Origin: DASZBX01 sp035943635
GTDB lineage: Bacteria > Actinomycetota > Actinomycetes > Streptomycetales > Catenulisporaceae
NCBI GenBank assembly: GCA_035943635.1
Contig: DASZBX010000064.1
Span: forward strand, 106,845 to 170,844
DNA: 64,000 bases
Direction of reading: 5' to 3'
The translations under genes and the position numbers were made by a program. Every line of letters starts with the position of its first letter. Position 1 is the stretch's first letter. Below, one piece after another: positions 33,298-40,566 of this stretch. The notes under the pieces were generated by a model that saw only the letters and a list, made by a program, of their open reading frames with translations, had not been told where the DNA came from and ran no database searches.

Positions 33298-34758
33298 TCA
33301 GCCGTCCACCAGGAGCCCGCGAAGCGGGCCTTGGAGGCGTTCGGCGCGCCGGGAGAGGTTCTCGAGCAGGATGAGGCGGTGGGTGCGCGGCGAGCCGGCC
33401 TGGTCCAGAAAGGCCTGTTCGGTGGCGGTCGGGCGCCAGAGCGTGTCGATGACTGTGGCCGGTTCGCCGGAGACCTCCGTCTCGGTCAGCTGGAGGTGTT
33501 CTGACCACAGTCGCAGCCGGGTGGCGCGGACCTGGTCCGGGTCGCGGATGATCACGTTGACTTCGGTGTCGTTGAACAGGGAGTGCTCGTTGAGGTTAGC
33601 CGAGCCGACGGTCAGCCAGGCGTCGTCGACGATGCCCACTTTGGCGTGCACGTACAGCGGCGCCGTCTTGTCCGCGGAGTGCGAGTTGACCGTGACGGCG
33701 AGCAGTCTGCCGTTGCCGGCGTCGGCGTCGATCAGCCGGCCGAGTTGGCCGCGGGTGGTGTCGGCGCCGTCGTTGGGCCGGGTCGGGAGCAGGACGAGCA
33801 GCCGGAAGTCCTCCTGCGGGGGCCGGAGGAGCTTGTCCACCAGGACGTCGACCACTTCGGAGGACCACAGGAACTGGTTCTCGAGATAGACCAGGGACCG
33901 CGCGGATCGCAGGGCGCTCAGATAGGCCTGGAGGATGGTGAACTCGCCGCGCTCGGCGAACTTGTAGGTGCGCTCCGGGACCGTGCGCACGAGCTGGACG
34001 GCGGTGGTTCCGGCGGGCGGCTGGACGACCGGTTCGGGCAGGGTCTCCACGGCCACCTCGGACCAGCGTTGGGCGAAGTGGGCGGCGACGTCCGCGACGA
34101 TCGGGCCGTGCAGGCGGGTGGCGGCGTCGTGCCAGCCGAGTACCCGGTCGGGGGAGTGCGCGCTGCTGTCGAGCCGGTCCCCGGCCAGGTCGGTGAAGTC
34201 GATCCCGCCGACGAAGGCGACCTCGTCGTCGACCACGACGATCTTCTCGTGGTGGCAGTGCATGGTCCGTTCCCGGCGGTCCAGGACGCACCGCACCTTC
34301 GAGTCGCGGAGGAAATCCTCGCGCGCGGCCTTGGTCATCCGCCGGGTCGGCTTGAACACCGGAGCCGGCGGCCCGGCCCACAGCAGCAGTCGGACCGGTA
34401 CGCGTTCGGCGACGCTCGCGAGCAGCTCGGCCAGGGTGGGTGCGCCCGGTCCGCGGGTGGGCCGGAAGTGCGGGGAGGCGAACCAGCCGGCGATGTGGAC
34501 GTGCGAGGTGGCCCCGGCGATGGCCTCGGCCATGGCGGCGAGTGCCTCTTCACCGTCCACGAGCACCTGAACCCGGTTGCCTTCGCGCGCCGGGCGCACG
34601 TCCTGGCCGTCGCCGGGCGTCTCGGAGAGCACCTCGGACCAGCCGAGCCGGTCGAGCCGGCGGTGGTGGTGGGCGCAGACGAGCCGGTCCACCTGGTCGC
34701 CGAAGCGCTGGTCTATGTCGTCCAGGGCTGCGCGCCAGGGTCTGCTCGGGGTACTCAT
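33298..34758 (-). CDS. phospholipase D family protein
   Basis: 486 residues from the ATG at 34758 (MSTPSRPWRAALDDIDQRFG) with GAGGAG upstream. It carries both HKD motifs: HCHHEKIVVVDDEVAFVGGI (~170) and YVHAKVGIVDDAWLTVGSAN with the following LNEHSLFNDTE (~385-410). No signal peptide is visible, so it is cytosolic or membrane-associated. Family members hydrolyse phosphodiesters or make cardiolipin/phosphatidyl transfers; the bacterial PLD/cardiolipin synthase-like group is nearest. It is divergent from the DUF1206 gene. Small tandem repeats lie in its upstream region. Confidence 0.9.
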   Translation of the reverse strand: MSTPSRPWRAALDDIDQRFGDQVDRLVCAHHHRRLDRLGWSEVLSETPGDGQDVRPAREGNRVQVLVDGEEALAAMAEAIAGATSHVHIAGWFASPHFRPTRGPGAPTLAELLASVAERVPVRLLLWAGPPAPVFKPTRRMTKAAREDFLRDSKVRCVLDRRERTMHCHHEKIVVVDDEVAFVGGIDFTDLAGDRLDSSAHSPDRVLGWHDAATRLHGPIVADVAAHFAQRWSEVAVETLPEPVVQPPAGTTAVQLVRTVPERTYKFAERGEFTILQAYLSALRSARSLVYLENQFLWSSEVVDVLVDKLLRPPQEDFRLLVLLPTRPNDGADTTRGQLGRLIDADAGNGRLLAVTVNSHSADKTAPLYVHAKVGIVDDAWLTVGSANLNEHSLFNDTEVNVIIRDPDQVRATRLRLWSEHLQLTETEVSGEPATVIDTLWRPTATEQAFLDQAGSPRTHRLILLENLSRRAERLQGPLRGLLVDG

Positions 34759-34776
34759 CGGCTGCTCCTCATCAGT

Positions 34777-34849
34777 GGCTGTCGGTTGTCGGTTGTCGGC
34801 CGTTCGGCGGCGAGCCGTTTTCCTGTAGCACTCTTTTCCCGTAGCACTC
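34777..34849. repeat. short tandem repeats upstream of the phospholipase D gene
   Basis: GTCGGTT occurs twice in tandem with a third degenerate copy (34781-34801). A 16-mer TTTTCC(T/C)GTAGCACTC occurs twice head-to-tail at 34818-34833 and 34834-34849, 15 of 16 identical. Both lie in the 209-bp divergent gap. The 7-mer resembles the slippage repeats at 59.9 kb but has far fewer copies. Confidence 0.7.
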
Positions 34850-34967
34850 TGCAATACCCGGGCCGAGCCGGGCGAACCGGCTGGTCGACCGCCTTGCCGG
34901 TTTTCGAGCCTGGATGGGGGGCATGGAGATGGTCCTGATGGACGACCGATGAGGAAAGGCTGGCCTG

Positions 34968-35822
34968 ATGACCACCGGAAGCGCAGCGCGCAGACGGCAC
35001 GTGAACCGCACCGACCGTGCGAACCGATCGAGGACGGCCAATCCGCCACACGCCCTGAACGCTCTGGCTGTCGCCGGGTTCGTCGCCCGGGGCGTGACCT
35101 ATGCCCTGATCGGCGTGCTGGCTCTGGCGATCGCCTTCGGGAAGGCGGCGCCGGAGGCCGACCGTACCGGTGCGCTCCAGGCCGTGGGCGCGCAGCCGTT
35201 CGGCACGATCCTGTTGTGGCTGCTGGTGATCGGGTTCGCCGCGATGGCGCTGTGGCGGTTGGCCCAGGCCGGCTACGGCGTCGACGGCACCGGCCACCAC
35301 GGTGCGGCCGAGGCCCAGGCCGCGGCGCGCGGCGTGATCTACGCGGTGTTCGCCTTCGGCACGTTCGAGTTCGTGCACAGGAACAAGCTGCCGCAGTCGA
35401 CCAACCAGCAGTCCCAGGACTTCACGTCCACGGCCATGGCGCACAGTGGCGGGCGGATCCTGGTCGGGATCGTCGCCGTGGTGATCGTGGGCATCGGGCT
35501 CTACATGATCCACAATGGTCTGACCAGGGCCTTCCTCAAGGACCTGCGGTTCGCCGGCGCGAGCCGGAAGACCCGGGAGACCGTCGAGCGCCTCGGCATG
35601 ATCGGCAACACGGCCCGGGGCGTGGTGTTCGCCGCCGTCGGCGTGTTCATGGTCGTCGCGGCTGTGCGCTTCGACCCCGCACGGGCCAAGGGGATCGACG
35701 CGACCCTGCGCTCGTTCGCGCACACTCCGCTCGGCCCGTGGCTGCTGGCCGTCGTCGCCGTCGGACTGTTCCTCTTCGGCGTGTACTCGATGTGCGAGGC
35801 CAAGTGGCACCGTTCCGTGTGA
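34968..35822 (+). CDS. DUF1206 integral membrane protein
   Basis: 284 residues from the ATG at 34968 (AGGAAAGG upstream). It has six membrane helices arranged as three repeated pairs, each beginning with a FVARGVTYALIGVLALAIAF-like motif: ~35-55, ~122-135 (AARGVIYAVFAFGTFEF) and ~210-230 (GNTARGVVFAAVGVFMVVAA). This triplication defines DUF1206. The function is unknown. Confidence 0.9.
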   Translation: MTTGSAARRRHVNRTDRANRSRTANPPHALNALAVAGFVARGVTYALIGVLALAIAFGKAAPEADRTGALQAVGAQPFGTILLWLLVIGFAAMALWRLAQAGYGVDGTGHHGAAEAQAAARGVIYAVFAFGTFEFVHRNKLPQSTNQQSQDFTSTAMAHSGGRILVGIVAVVIVGIGLYMIHNGLTRAFLKDLRFAGASRKTRETVERLGMIGNTARGVVFAAVGVFMVVAAVRFDPARAKGIDATLRSFAHTPLGPWLLAVVAVGLFLFGVYSMCEAKWHRSV

Positions 35823-35895
35823 GGTGAGCATGACGCCGTCCTCCCGGCTGTGAGCGGGAGGAGCGGATCGCGCTCTCGGTCGTAGTCTTTGCATT

Positions 35896-35913
35896 TTCTG
35901 AGGATGTTCCACA
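35896..35913 (+). promoter_or_regulatory. OmpR/PhoB-type direct repeat, copy 3
   Basis: TTCTGAGGATGTTCCACA, preceded by TCTTTGCATT, is a weaker copy of TTCTGAA-N4-TTCTGAA with 11-bp spacing. It lies ~320 bp before RR2, with the long inverted repeat between them. Confidence 0.45.
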
Positions 35914-35980
35914 CTGCTTGCGCACTACCGGGGCGCGACCCTGGGAAGGCGTGGCAGCTGTAGCGGGACTCCGGGCTTTA

Positions 35981-36197
35981 CTAGACGAGTTGTTCCGAAT
36001 TCTGGCGCCTGAGCCGAGTTGCCGGTAAGCGCATTGACCTGCAGGGTGAGTGCGCACGGCGAAACGGCTCAGCGGCGGTGGCTGGGCGTGCGCCGCGGTC
36101 GACCGCATACTCGGTCGTCTGCGGTTGGCCGCGGCGTGCGGCCAGGCGCCGCCGATCAGCCGTTTCGCCGCGCCAGAATTCGGAACAACTCGGCTAG
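35981..36197. repeat. nested inverted repeats before the two-component operon
   Basis: The outer arms are 35981-36009 and 36169-36197; the reverse complement of the left arm matches the right at 27 of 29 positions, with CCAGAATTCGGAACAACTCG shared. The inner arms are about 36057-36098 and 36129-36170 (GGCGAAACGGCTCAGCGGCG against its complement, imperfect), around a ~30-base centre. The right arm includes the promoter element shared with RR1. The left arm therefore points an inverted copy of the same promoter element toward DUF1206, which has no gene to drive in that direction. Confidence 0.7.
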
Positions 36198-36218
36198 GCT
36201 TTGCATGGTGAGCAGACG

Positions 36219-36917
36219 ATGACGAGACCAGTGGAAGAGGCGACCGAGGGCCTGCGGGTCCTGGTGGTGGAGGATGACGAGGGGATCGCGCGGTCGTTGT
36301 GTCGCGGGTTGGCCCGGGCCGGGTATCGGGTGAGTTCGGTCGGTACCGGGGCGGCGGCGCTGGCCGCCGAGCCGGTCGACGTGGTGCTTTTGGATCTGGG
36401 ACTGCCGGATGTGGACGGGATGGACGTGTGCCGGCTGCTGCGGGAGCGGACCGATGCGGCGTTGATCGTGGTGACCGCGCGCGGTGAGGAGGGTGACCGG
36501 GTCGCCGCGTTGGACGAGGGGGCCGACGATTACCTGGTCAAGCCGTTCGGTCTGGCCGAGTTGCTGGCGCGGATCCGCGCGGTGCTGCGCCGGGTGCGCC
36601 CGAGCGGCCCGGCGGTGCTGACGCACGGCCCGCTGGCGGTGGACCCGCGGACCAGGCGGGTGACCGTGCACGGTGCGGAGGTGGCGCTGACGCCGAAGGA
36701 GTTCGACATCCTGGAGTGCCTGGCGGCGGACCCCGGGCGGGTGGTCACCCGGCAGGAGTTGCTGGAGCGGGTGTGGGATGCGAACTGGTACGGGCCGACG
36801 AAGGTGCTGGACGTGCACATGGCCGCGCTGCGCCGCAAGCTCGGTGTCGAGGGGTTGGTGGAGACCGCGTACGGCCGTGGTTTCCGGCTCGGCCGGGTCG
36901 AGGGTTCGGCTCCGTGA
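36219..36917 (+). CDS. OmpR/PhoB-family response regulator
   Basis: 232 residues from the ATG at 36219 with GGTGAG upstream (a TTG at 36201 is in frame). The receiver domain carries VVEDDEG, phospho-accepting Asp59 (VVLLDLGLPD), VVTARGEEGD and YLVKPFGL. The C-terminal winged helix has VALTPKEFDILECLAADPGR and LDVHMAALRRKLGVEG. It overlaps the kinase start by 4 bp (GTGA), so the pair is coupled. It is a close paralogue of the regulator at 16891. The five direct repeats in the window are its most likely local targets. Confidence 0.95.
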   Translation: MTRPVEEATEGLRVLVVEDDEGIARSLCRGLARAGYRVSSVGTGAAALAAEPVDVVLLDLGLPDVDGMDVCRLLRERTDAALIVVTARGEEGDRVAALDEGADDYLVKPFGLAELLARIRAVLRRVRPSGPAVLTHGPLAVDPRTRRVTVHGAEVALTPKEFDILECLAADPGRVVTRQELLERVWDANWYGPTKVLDVHMAALRRKLGVEGLVETAYGRGFRLGRVEGSAP

Positions 36918-38266
36918 CCCGCAGGATCGCGCTGGCGTTCGCGGCTGTCATCGCCGCTCTGCTGGTGCTGGCCGTGGTGCCGATCGGGGTGTCGATGACG
37001 GCCAACGAGCAGTCCTCGTTCCGGTACGACGCGCAGGCGACGGCGTTGCAGGTCGCGGCGGCGGCCGAGGAGTACCTGGCCGACCACCGTCCGGCGACCG
37101 GGATGAACGCGGCGGTCGGGGCGGCCGCTTCGCTGGGGGATTGTGTGGCGGTGTTCCAACCGGGCGGGGCGGTGGTGGCCTCGTCCGGTGTGTGTGCGGT
37201 GGCGATGGATCAGGATGCGCGCGCCCTCGCGGCCCGGGTGCTGCCGGGCCGGGGCAGCGTGGTCGCGCGCGACGGGGTGTGGCTGCGGGTGGCGGTGCCG
37301 GTCAGTCAGGACGAGAACGCCGGGGCCGTGGTCCTGGCTCGTTCCGCTGACCCGCTCGACGACCGGATCCTGGCGATGTGGGGCTGGTTGTGCCTGACCG
37401 GGGTCGGGGCGCTCGCGGTCGGTGTGGTGTTGTCGGTGCGCTTGGCCCGGTGGGTGACGCGGCCGTTGGACCGTCTGGATGATGCCGCGGAGCAGTGGGG
37501 CGGCGGCGCGTTGGAGGTGCGGGCTCTGGTCGGTGACGGGCCGGCCGAGGTGCGCCGGTTGGCGGCGACGTTCAACCAGATGGCTGAACGGACGCAGTCG
37601 CTGGTGGGCGGTCAGCAGGAGTGGGTGGCGGACGTCTCGCACCAGTTGCGCACGCCGTTGACCGCGCTGCGGCTGCGGCTGGACGTGCTCGCGCAGGAGA
37701 CGAGCGAGGAGGTGTCGGCCGAACTGGCGGGCGCGCAGGAGGAGATCGGGCGGTTGTCGCGGTTGGTGGACGGTCTGCTGGCGGTCGCCCGGGCGCAGGC
37801 TGCGGTGCCCAGTCCGGTGGCGGTGCGGGCCGACGAGCTGGCCGCCGAGCGGGCGGCGGCGTGGGAACCGGTGGCCCGGGAGCGCGGAATCAGTCTGAGC
37901 CTGGACGCCCTGGAACCGGCCACGGCGTTCCTCGGGCCCGGGGATCTGGAGCAGATGCTGGACAATGTGCTGGCCAACGCCCTGGAGGCGGCGGCGGACG
38001 GCGGGCGGGTGCGGATCGAGGCGGCCGGTCGGCGCGGCGCGGGGGGCCGGAACCGGATCGTGGTGCGGGTGGTCGACGACGGCCCGGGGATGAGCGAGGC
38101 GGCCCGCCGGGACGCGTTCCGCCGCTATGCCAATCCCGGCGCCCGCGGCAACGGACTGGGATTGGCGATCGTGTACCGGCTGGCCACGGCCAACGGCGGG
38201 GACGTGCGGTTGGCCGACAGCCCCGGCGGCGGGTTGACCGTCGAACTGGACCTGCCCGGAGCGTGA
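36914..38266 (+). CDS. sensor histidine kinase
   Basis: 450 residues from the GTG at 36914. Two membrane helices (~7-25 and ~155-178) flank a ~130-residue extracytoplasmic sensor with two cysteines (LGDCVAVFQP, SSGVCAVAMD). A HAMP linker (RLARWVTRPLDRLDDAAEQW) leads to HisKA with the phospho-acceptor at about His243 (DVSHQLRTPLTALRLRL) and HATPase_c with the N box (DNVLANALEAA), G1 (VDDGPGMS) and G2 (GNGLGLAIVYRLA). The paired regulator is immediately upstream. The signal is unknown; the two sensor cysteines could respond to redox or form a structural disulfide. Confidence 0.95.
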   Translation: MTRRIALAFAAVIAALLVLAVVPIGVSMTANEQSSFRYDAQATALQVAAAAEEYLADHRPATGMNAAVGAAASLGDCVAVFQPGGAVVASSGVCAVAMDQDARALAARVLPGRGSVVARDGVWLRVAVPVSQDENAGAVVLARSADPLDDRILAMWGWLCLTGVGALAVGVVLSVRLARWVTRPLDRLDDAAEQWGGGALEVRALVGDGPAEVRRLAATFNQMAERTQSLVGGQQEWVADVSHQLRTPLTALRLRLDVLAQETSEEVSAELAGAQEEIGRLSRLVDGLLAVARAQAAVPSPVAVRADELAAERAAAWEPVARERGISLSLDALEPATAFLGPGDLEQMLDNVLANALEAAADGGRVRIEAAGRRGAGGRNRIVVRVVDDGPGMSEAARRDAFRRYANPGARGNGLGLAIVYRLATANGGDVRLADSPGGGLTVELDLPGA

Positions 38267-38365
38267 CGGCGCCGATCCTTGCTGAGGGCCGCCGCAGCAG
38301 GCGCCGGGACTTGCCGGAATCAGGCGGCCGGCGACGGGAGGATGGCGAGTCTGGCCCGGTGCCCG

Positions 38366-38911
38366 TCAGCGCGCCGTCCGGCTGGCCCGGCCAGGCCGGG
38401 TCGGGGTGAGGTTGACCAGGAGGCAGTAGGTGACCACGGCGATGGCCAGGTGCATGACCATGAGGATGCCGACGGCGGTCGCGGGCTGGCCCTGGTAGAG
38501 GATCCAGAAGTCCGGCAGGAGCAGGACGAGGGTGACGAGGACGGCCATGCGGAAGAACATCCACCGCGGCTGCGAGGTGATGCGGGTGGTGATCGGCCAG
38601 GCGGCGCAGGCGATCAGGACGCCGATGACGGTCAGTTTGCCGTAGTCGGCGAAGCGGAAGTGCACGTAGCCCTTGGTGGACGGGAACAGGGCGACGCCGA
38701 TCGCCGCGATCAGGGCGTCGGCGGCCAGCGAGCCGGCGACGGCGGCGACGGTGACCAGCAGCATCCGGACAGCTGACGGCCGCCGGTCGCGCGGGGCGAA
38801 GTCGAGGCGGACGAGCCCGGCCGGACCGTGCAGGAATGCCGGCAGGGGATTGGCGGCGGACCGGGTGGACGCGTCCGGTGTGTACACGATGTCGTCGGTG
38901 CTGCGAGCCAT
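38366..38911 (-). CDS. small integral membrane protein
   Basis: 181 residues from the ATG at 38911 with GAAGGA upstream. A polar ~40-residue N-terminus (DDIVYTPDASTRSAANPLPA) precedes about four membrane helices (MLLVTVAAVAGSLAADALIA, LTVIGVLIACAAWPITTRI, MAVLVTLVLLLPDFWILYQG, GILMVMHLAIAVVTYCLLVN). It has the look of small actinobacterial DUF6069-type proteins; that label is tentative. A strong OmpR-type direct repeat lies 68-85 bp upstream of the start on its strand, so it is a probable member of the regulon. Confidence 0.75.
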   Translation of the reverse strand: MARSTDDIVYTPDASTRSAANPLPAFLHGPAGLVRLDFAPRDRRPSAVRMLLVTVAAVAGSLAADALIAAIGVALFPSTKGYVHFRFADYGKLTVIGVLIACAAWPITTRITSQPRWMFFRMAVLVTLVLLLPDFWILYQGQPATAVGILMVMHLAIAVVTYCLLVNLTPTRPGRASRTAR

Positions 38912-38978
38912 GGCGGTGGTTCCTTCTCGTCGGGGGTGCCCGTGGATCCAGCCTTGCAGCCGTGGGCACCGAAAGCGG

Positions 38979-38996
38979 TTCAGAACATCTTCGGGA
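38979..38996 (-). promoter_or_regulatory. OmpR/PhoB-type direct repeat, copy 4
   Basis: On the minus strand: TCCCGAAGATGTTCTGAACC, preceded by GATGATCTTTGCTTT. The units are 11 bp apart. It lies ~70 bp upstream of the small membrane protein's start. The 5' flank GATGATCTTTG is identical to that of copy 5. Confidence 0.6.
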
Positions 38997-39063
38997 AAAG
39001 CAAAGATCATCGACCCGGGGCCTCGCCTGCGCAGCCGGTCGGCGGCGAACATCTGCCTTTTCT

Positions 39064-39311
39064 GAGCCTGGGCCCGCTGCACCACATCCTTCGGCCACGC
39101 ACCGGGATCCCGGCCGATTCCTGCTGGCGCACCGCCAGTGTGGCCGCCGCCACCTGCGTGGACGCCGACATCGCGGCCACCGCCGCGATCGTGCGCGGGG
39201 CGGCGGCCCGGCGCTGGCCGGCCGAACAGCGCATGCCCGCCCGCCCGCCTGGTCCGCCACGACGGCGGGGTGGTCACGGTGTCGGGCCGGCCGCGGGCGG
39301 ATGATCTTTGA
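39064..39311 (+). pseudogene. apbE: ApbE (FAD:protein FMN transferase), C-terminal remnant
   Basis: The frame reads LGPLHHILRPRTGIPADSCW, then RTASVAAATCVDADIAATAA and IVRGAAARRWPAEQRMPAR. This matches the HxxDPRTGxP motif (Asp changed to Arg here) and the Ala-rich helix of ApbE. After MPAR a duplicated CCCG (CCCGCCCGCCCG, nt ~39234) shifts the frame; the original frame resumes as LVRHDGGVVTVSGRPRADDL and stops at 39309-39311. The first ~200 codons are absent. ApbE enzymes attach FMN to membrane electron carriers, which fits the redox genes next door. Confidence 0.75.
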
Positions 39312-39314
39312 CTT

Positions 39315-39332
39315 TCCTGAAGATGTTCTGAA
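39315..39332 (+). promoter_or_regulatory. OmpR/PhoB-type direct repeat, copy 5 (redox operon)
   Basis: TCCTGAAGATGTTCTGAACC has units 11 bp apart, preceded by GATGATCTTTGAC. It starts right at the stop codon of the ApbE remnant and lies ~85-100 bp before the Ala/Pro-rich gene at 39414, which begins the redox operon. Confidence 0.6.
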
Positions 39333-39413
39333 CCGGTTGTCCGGCGCCCGGATGCGAGGCTGGAACAGCAGGCGACCGACGACCCGTACGAGTACACCTC
39401 CGAGGAGCCCACG

Positions 39414-39818
39414 ATGAATCAGCCCCCTGCCGAACCCGCCGCCCGCGCGGACGCCCGGGACCGCGGCCTGCGCCGGGTCCGGGTGGCGACCGGGTGGACC
39501 GCCGTGACCGCCACCGTGTTCTCGGCCGTCCTGGCGGCCGGATACGCCGAGGCGGCCCCGGGAAAGCCGGCCGCGCCGGGCACCGCCGCCGTCCCGGCTC
39601 CGGCCGGCGCCGCGGCCACCGGCGCCCCGAGCCCGGCGCCCGCGCCCGCGAACACCACGGTTCCGGCCGGCGCGCCCACGAGCGGCGCGCCGGCCCGGCC
39701 GGCCCCGGCCGCCACGGCGCTGCGGGCCCCGTCCCAGGCGCCGACCCGTCCGCCGGCGCCGCCGGTGCAGCCGAGCCCGGTCAAGAGCCCGCCGCACGTC
39801 GTCTCCGGATCGTCGTGA
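39414..39818 (+). CDS. Ala/Pro-rich exported or membrane-anchored small protein
   Basis: 134 residues from an ATG with GAGGAG upstream. A basic N-terminus (RDRGLRRVRVATG) precedes one hydrophobic segment (~27-47, WTAVTATVFSAVLAAGYAEA), after which the chain is almost only Ala, Pro, Thr and Ser with no fold apparent. It is the first gene of the redox operon, 22 bp before the next. In related operons a small FMN-binding subunit is expected; no FMN-binding motif is visible here, so this may be a linker protein or a worn-down version. Confidence 0.65.
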   Translation: MNQPPAEPAARADARDRGLRRVRVATGWTAVTATVFSAVLAAGYAEAAPGKPAAPGTAAVPAPAGAAATGAPSPAPAPANTTVPAGAPTSGAPARPAPAATALRAPSQAPTRPPAPPVQPSPVKSPPHVVSGSS

Positions 39819-39840
39819 CCACGATCCGCAGGGCGCGTAT

Positions 39841-40566
39841 ATGAGTACTCTGTTGTCAAATCCATTGTGGTTCGCCACCCGGGCGTGCGGGACCGCGGCG
39901 CTGGTGTTGTTGACCGCGTCGGTGGTGGTCGGCGTCGGCGCGGCCGGGCGGTACGCGCCGAACCGGCTGGGCCGGTTCGAGGTCGCCGCCGTGCACCGCA
40001 ACCTCTCGGTCCTGGCGCTGGCCTTCCTCGCCGTGCACATCCTGACCGCGATCGCCGACACCTACGTCCCGCTCGGCTGGGCCAGTGCCCTGATCCCGTT
40101 CGCCTCCCCTTACCGGACGCTGTGGACGGGGCTCGGCACCTTCGCCGTCGACCTCTTGCTGGCCGTGTCGCTGACCAGCGCCGTCCGGCTGCGCCTGGGC
40201 CTGCGGCGGTGGAAGGCGGTGCACTTCCTCGCTTATGCCGCCTGGCCCCTGGCGGTGTTCCACGCGGCCGGCACCGGCACGGACACCCGCCTGGGATTCC
40301 AACTGGTCCTGTACGTCCTGTGTGTCGGCTCGGTCGCCGCAGCATGCTGGTGGCGGCTCTACGCCGCCGGACCCGGGCGCCTCGGCGTCCGGGTGACCGC
40401 GGCCCTGGCGGTCGGCGTGCTGCCCGTGCTGCTCTACGCGTTCCTGGCCGGCGGGCCGTTGGCGGCCGGCTGGTCGCACCGGGCCGACGGACCGCCGCCC
40501 GGCGCCCGCGCCCCGAACACCGTCGCCGTCACCTCCATCGTCCGGCCTGACAGGAGCGCATCGTGA
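39841..40566 (+). CDS. ferric reductase-like transmembrane protein
   Basis: 241 residues. Six membrane helices: ~10-32, ~55-72, ~85-100, ~112-128, ~140-155 and ~175-205. The ferric-reductase-like (heme b) family has paired His on helices; candidates here are the VHRNLSVLALAFLAVHIL pair (~51 and ~65) and VHFLAYAAWPLAVFHAAGTG (~126 and ~140). It probably passes electrons across the membrane. The stop overlaps the next start (GTGA), so it is coupled to the NuoF-like subunit. Confidence 0.85.
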   Translation: MSTLLSNPLWFATRACGTAALVLLTASVVVGVGAAGRYAPNRLGRFEVAAVHRNLSVLALAFLAVHILTAIADTYVPLGWASALIPFASPYRTLWTGLGTFAVDLLLAVSLTSAVRLRLGLRRWKAVHFLAYAAWPLAVFHAAGTGTDTRLGFQLVLYVLCVGSVAAACWWRLYAAGPGRLGVRVTAALAVGVLPVLLYAFLAGGPLAAGWSHRADGPPPGARAPNTVAVTSIVRPDRSAS

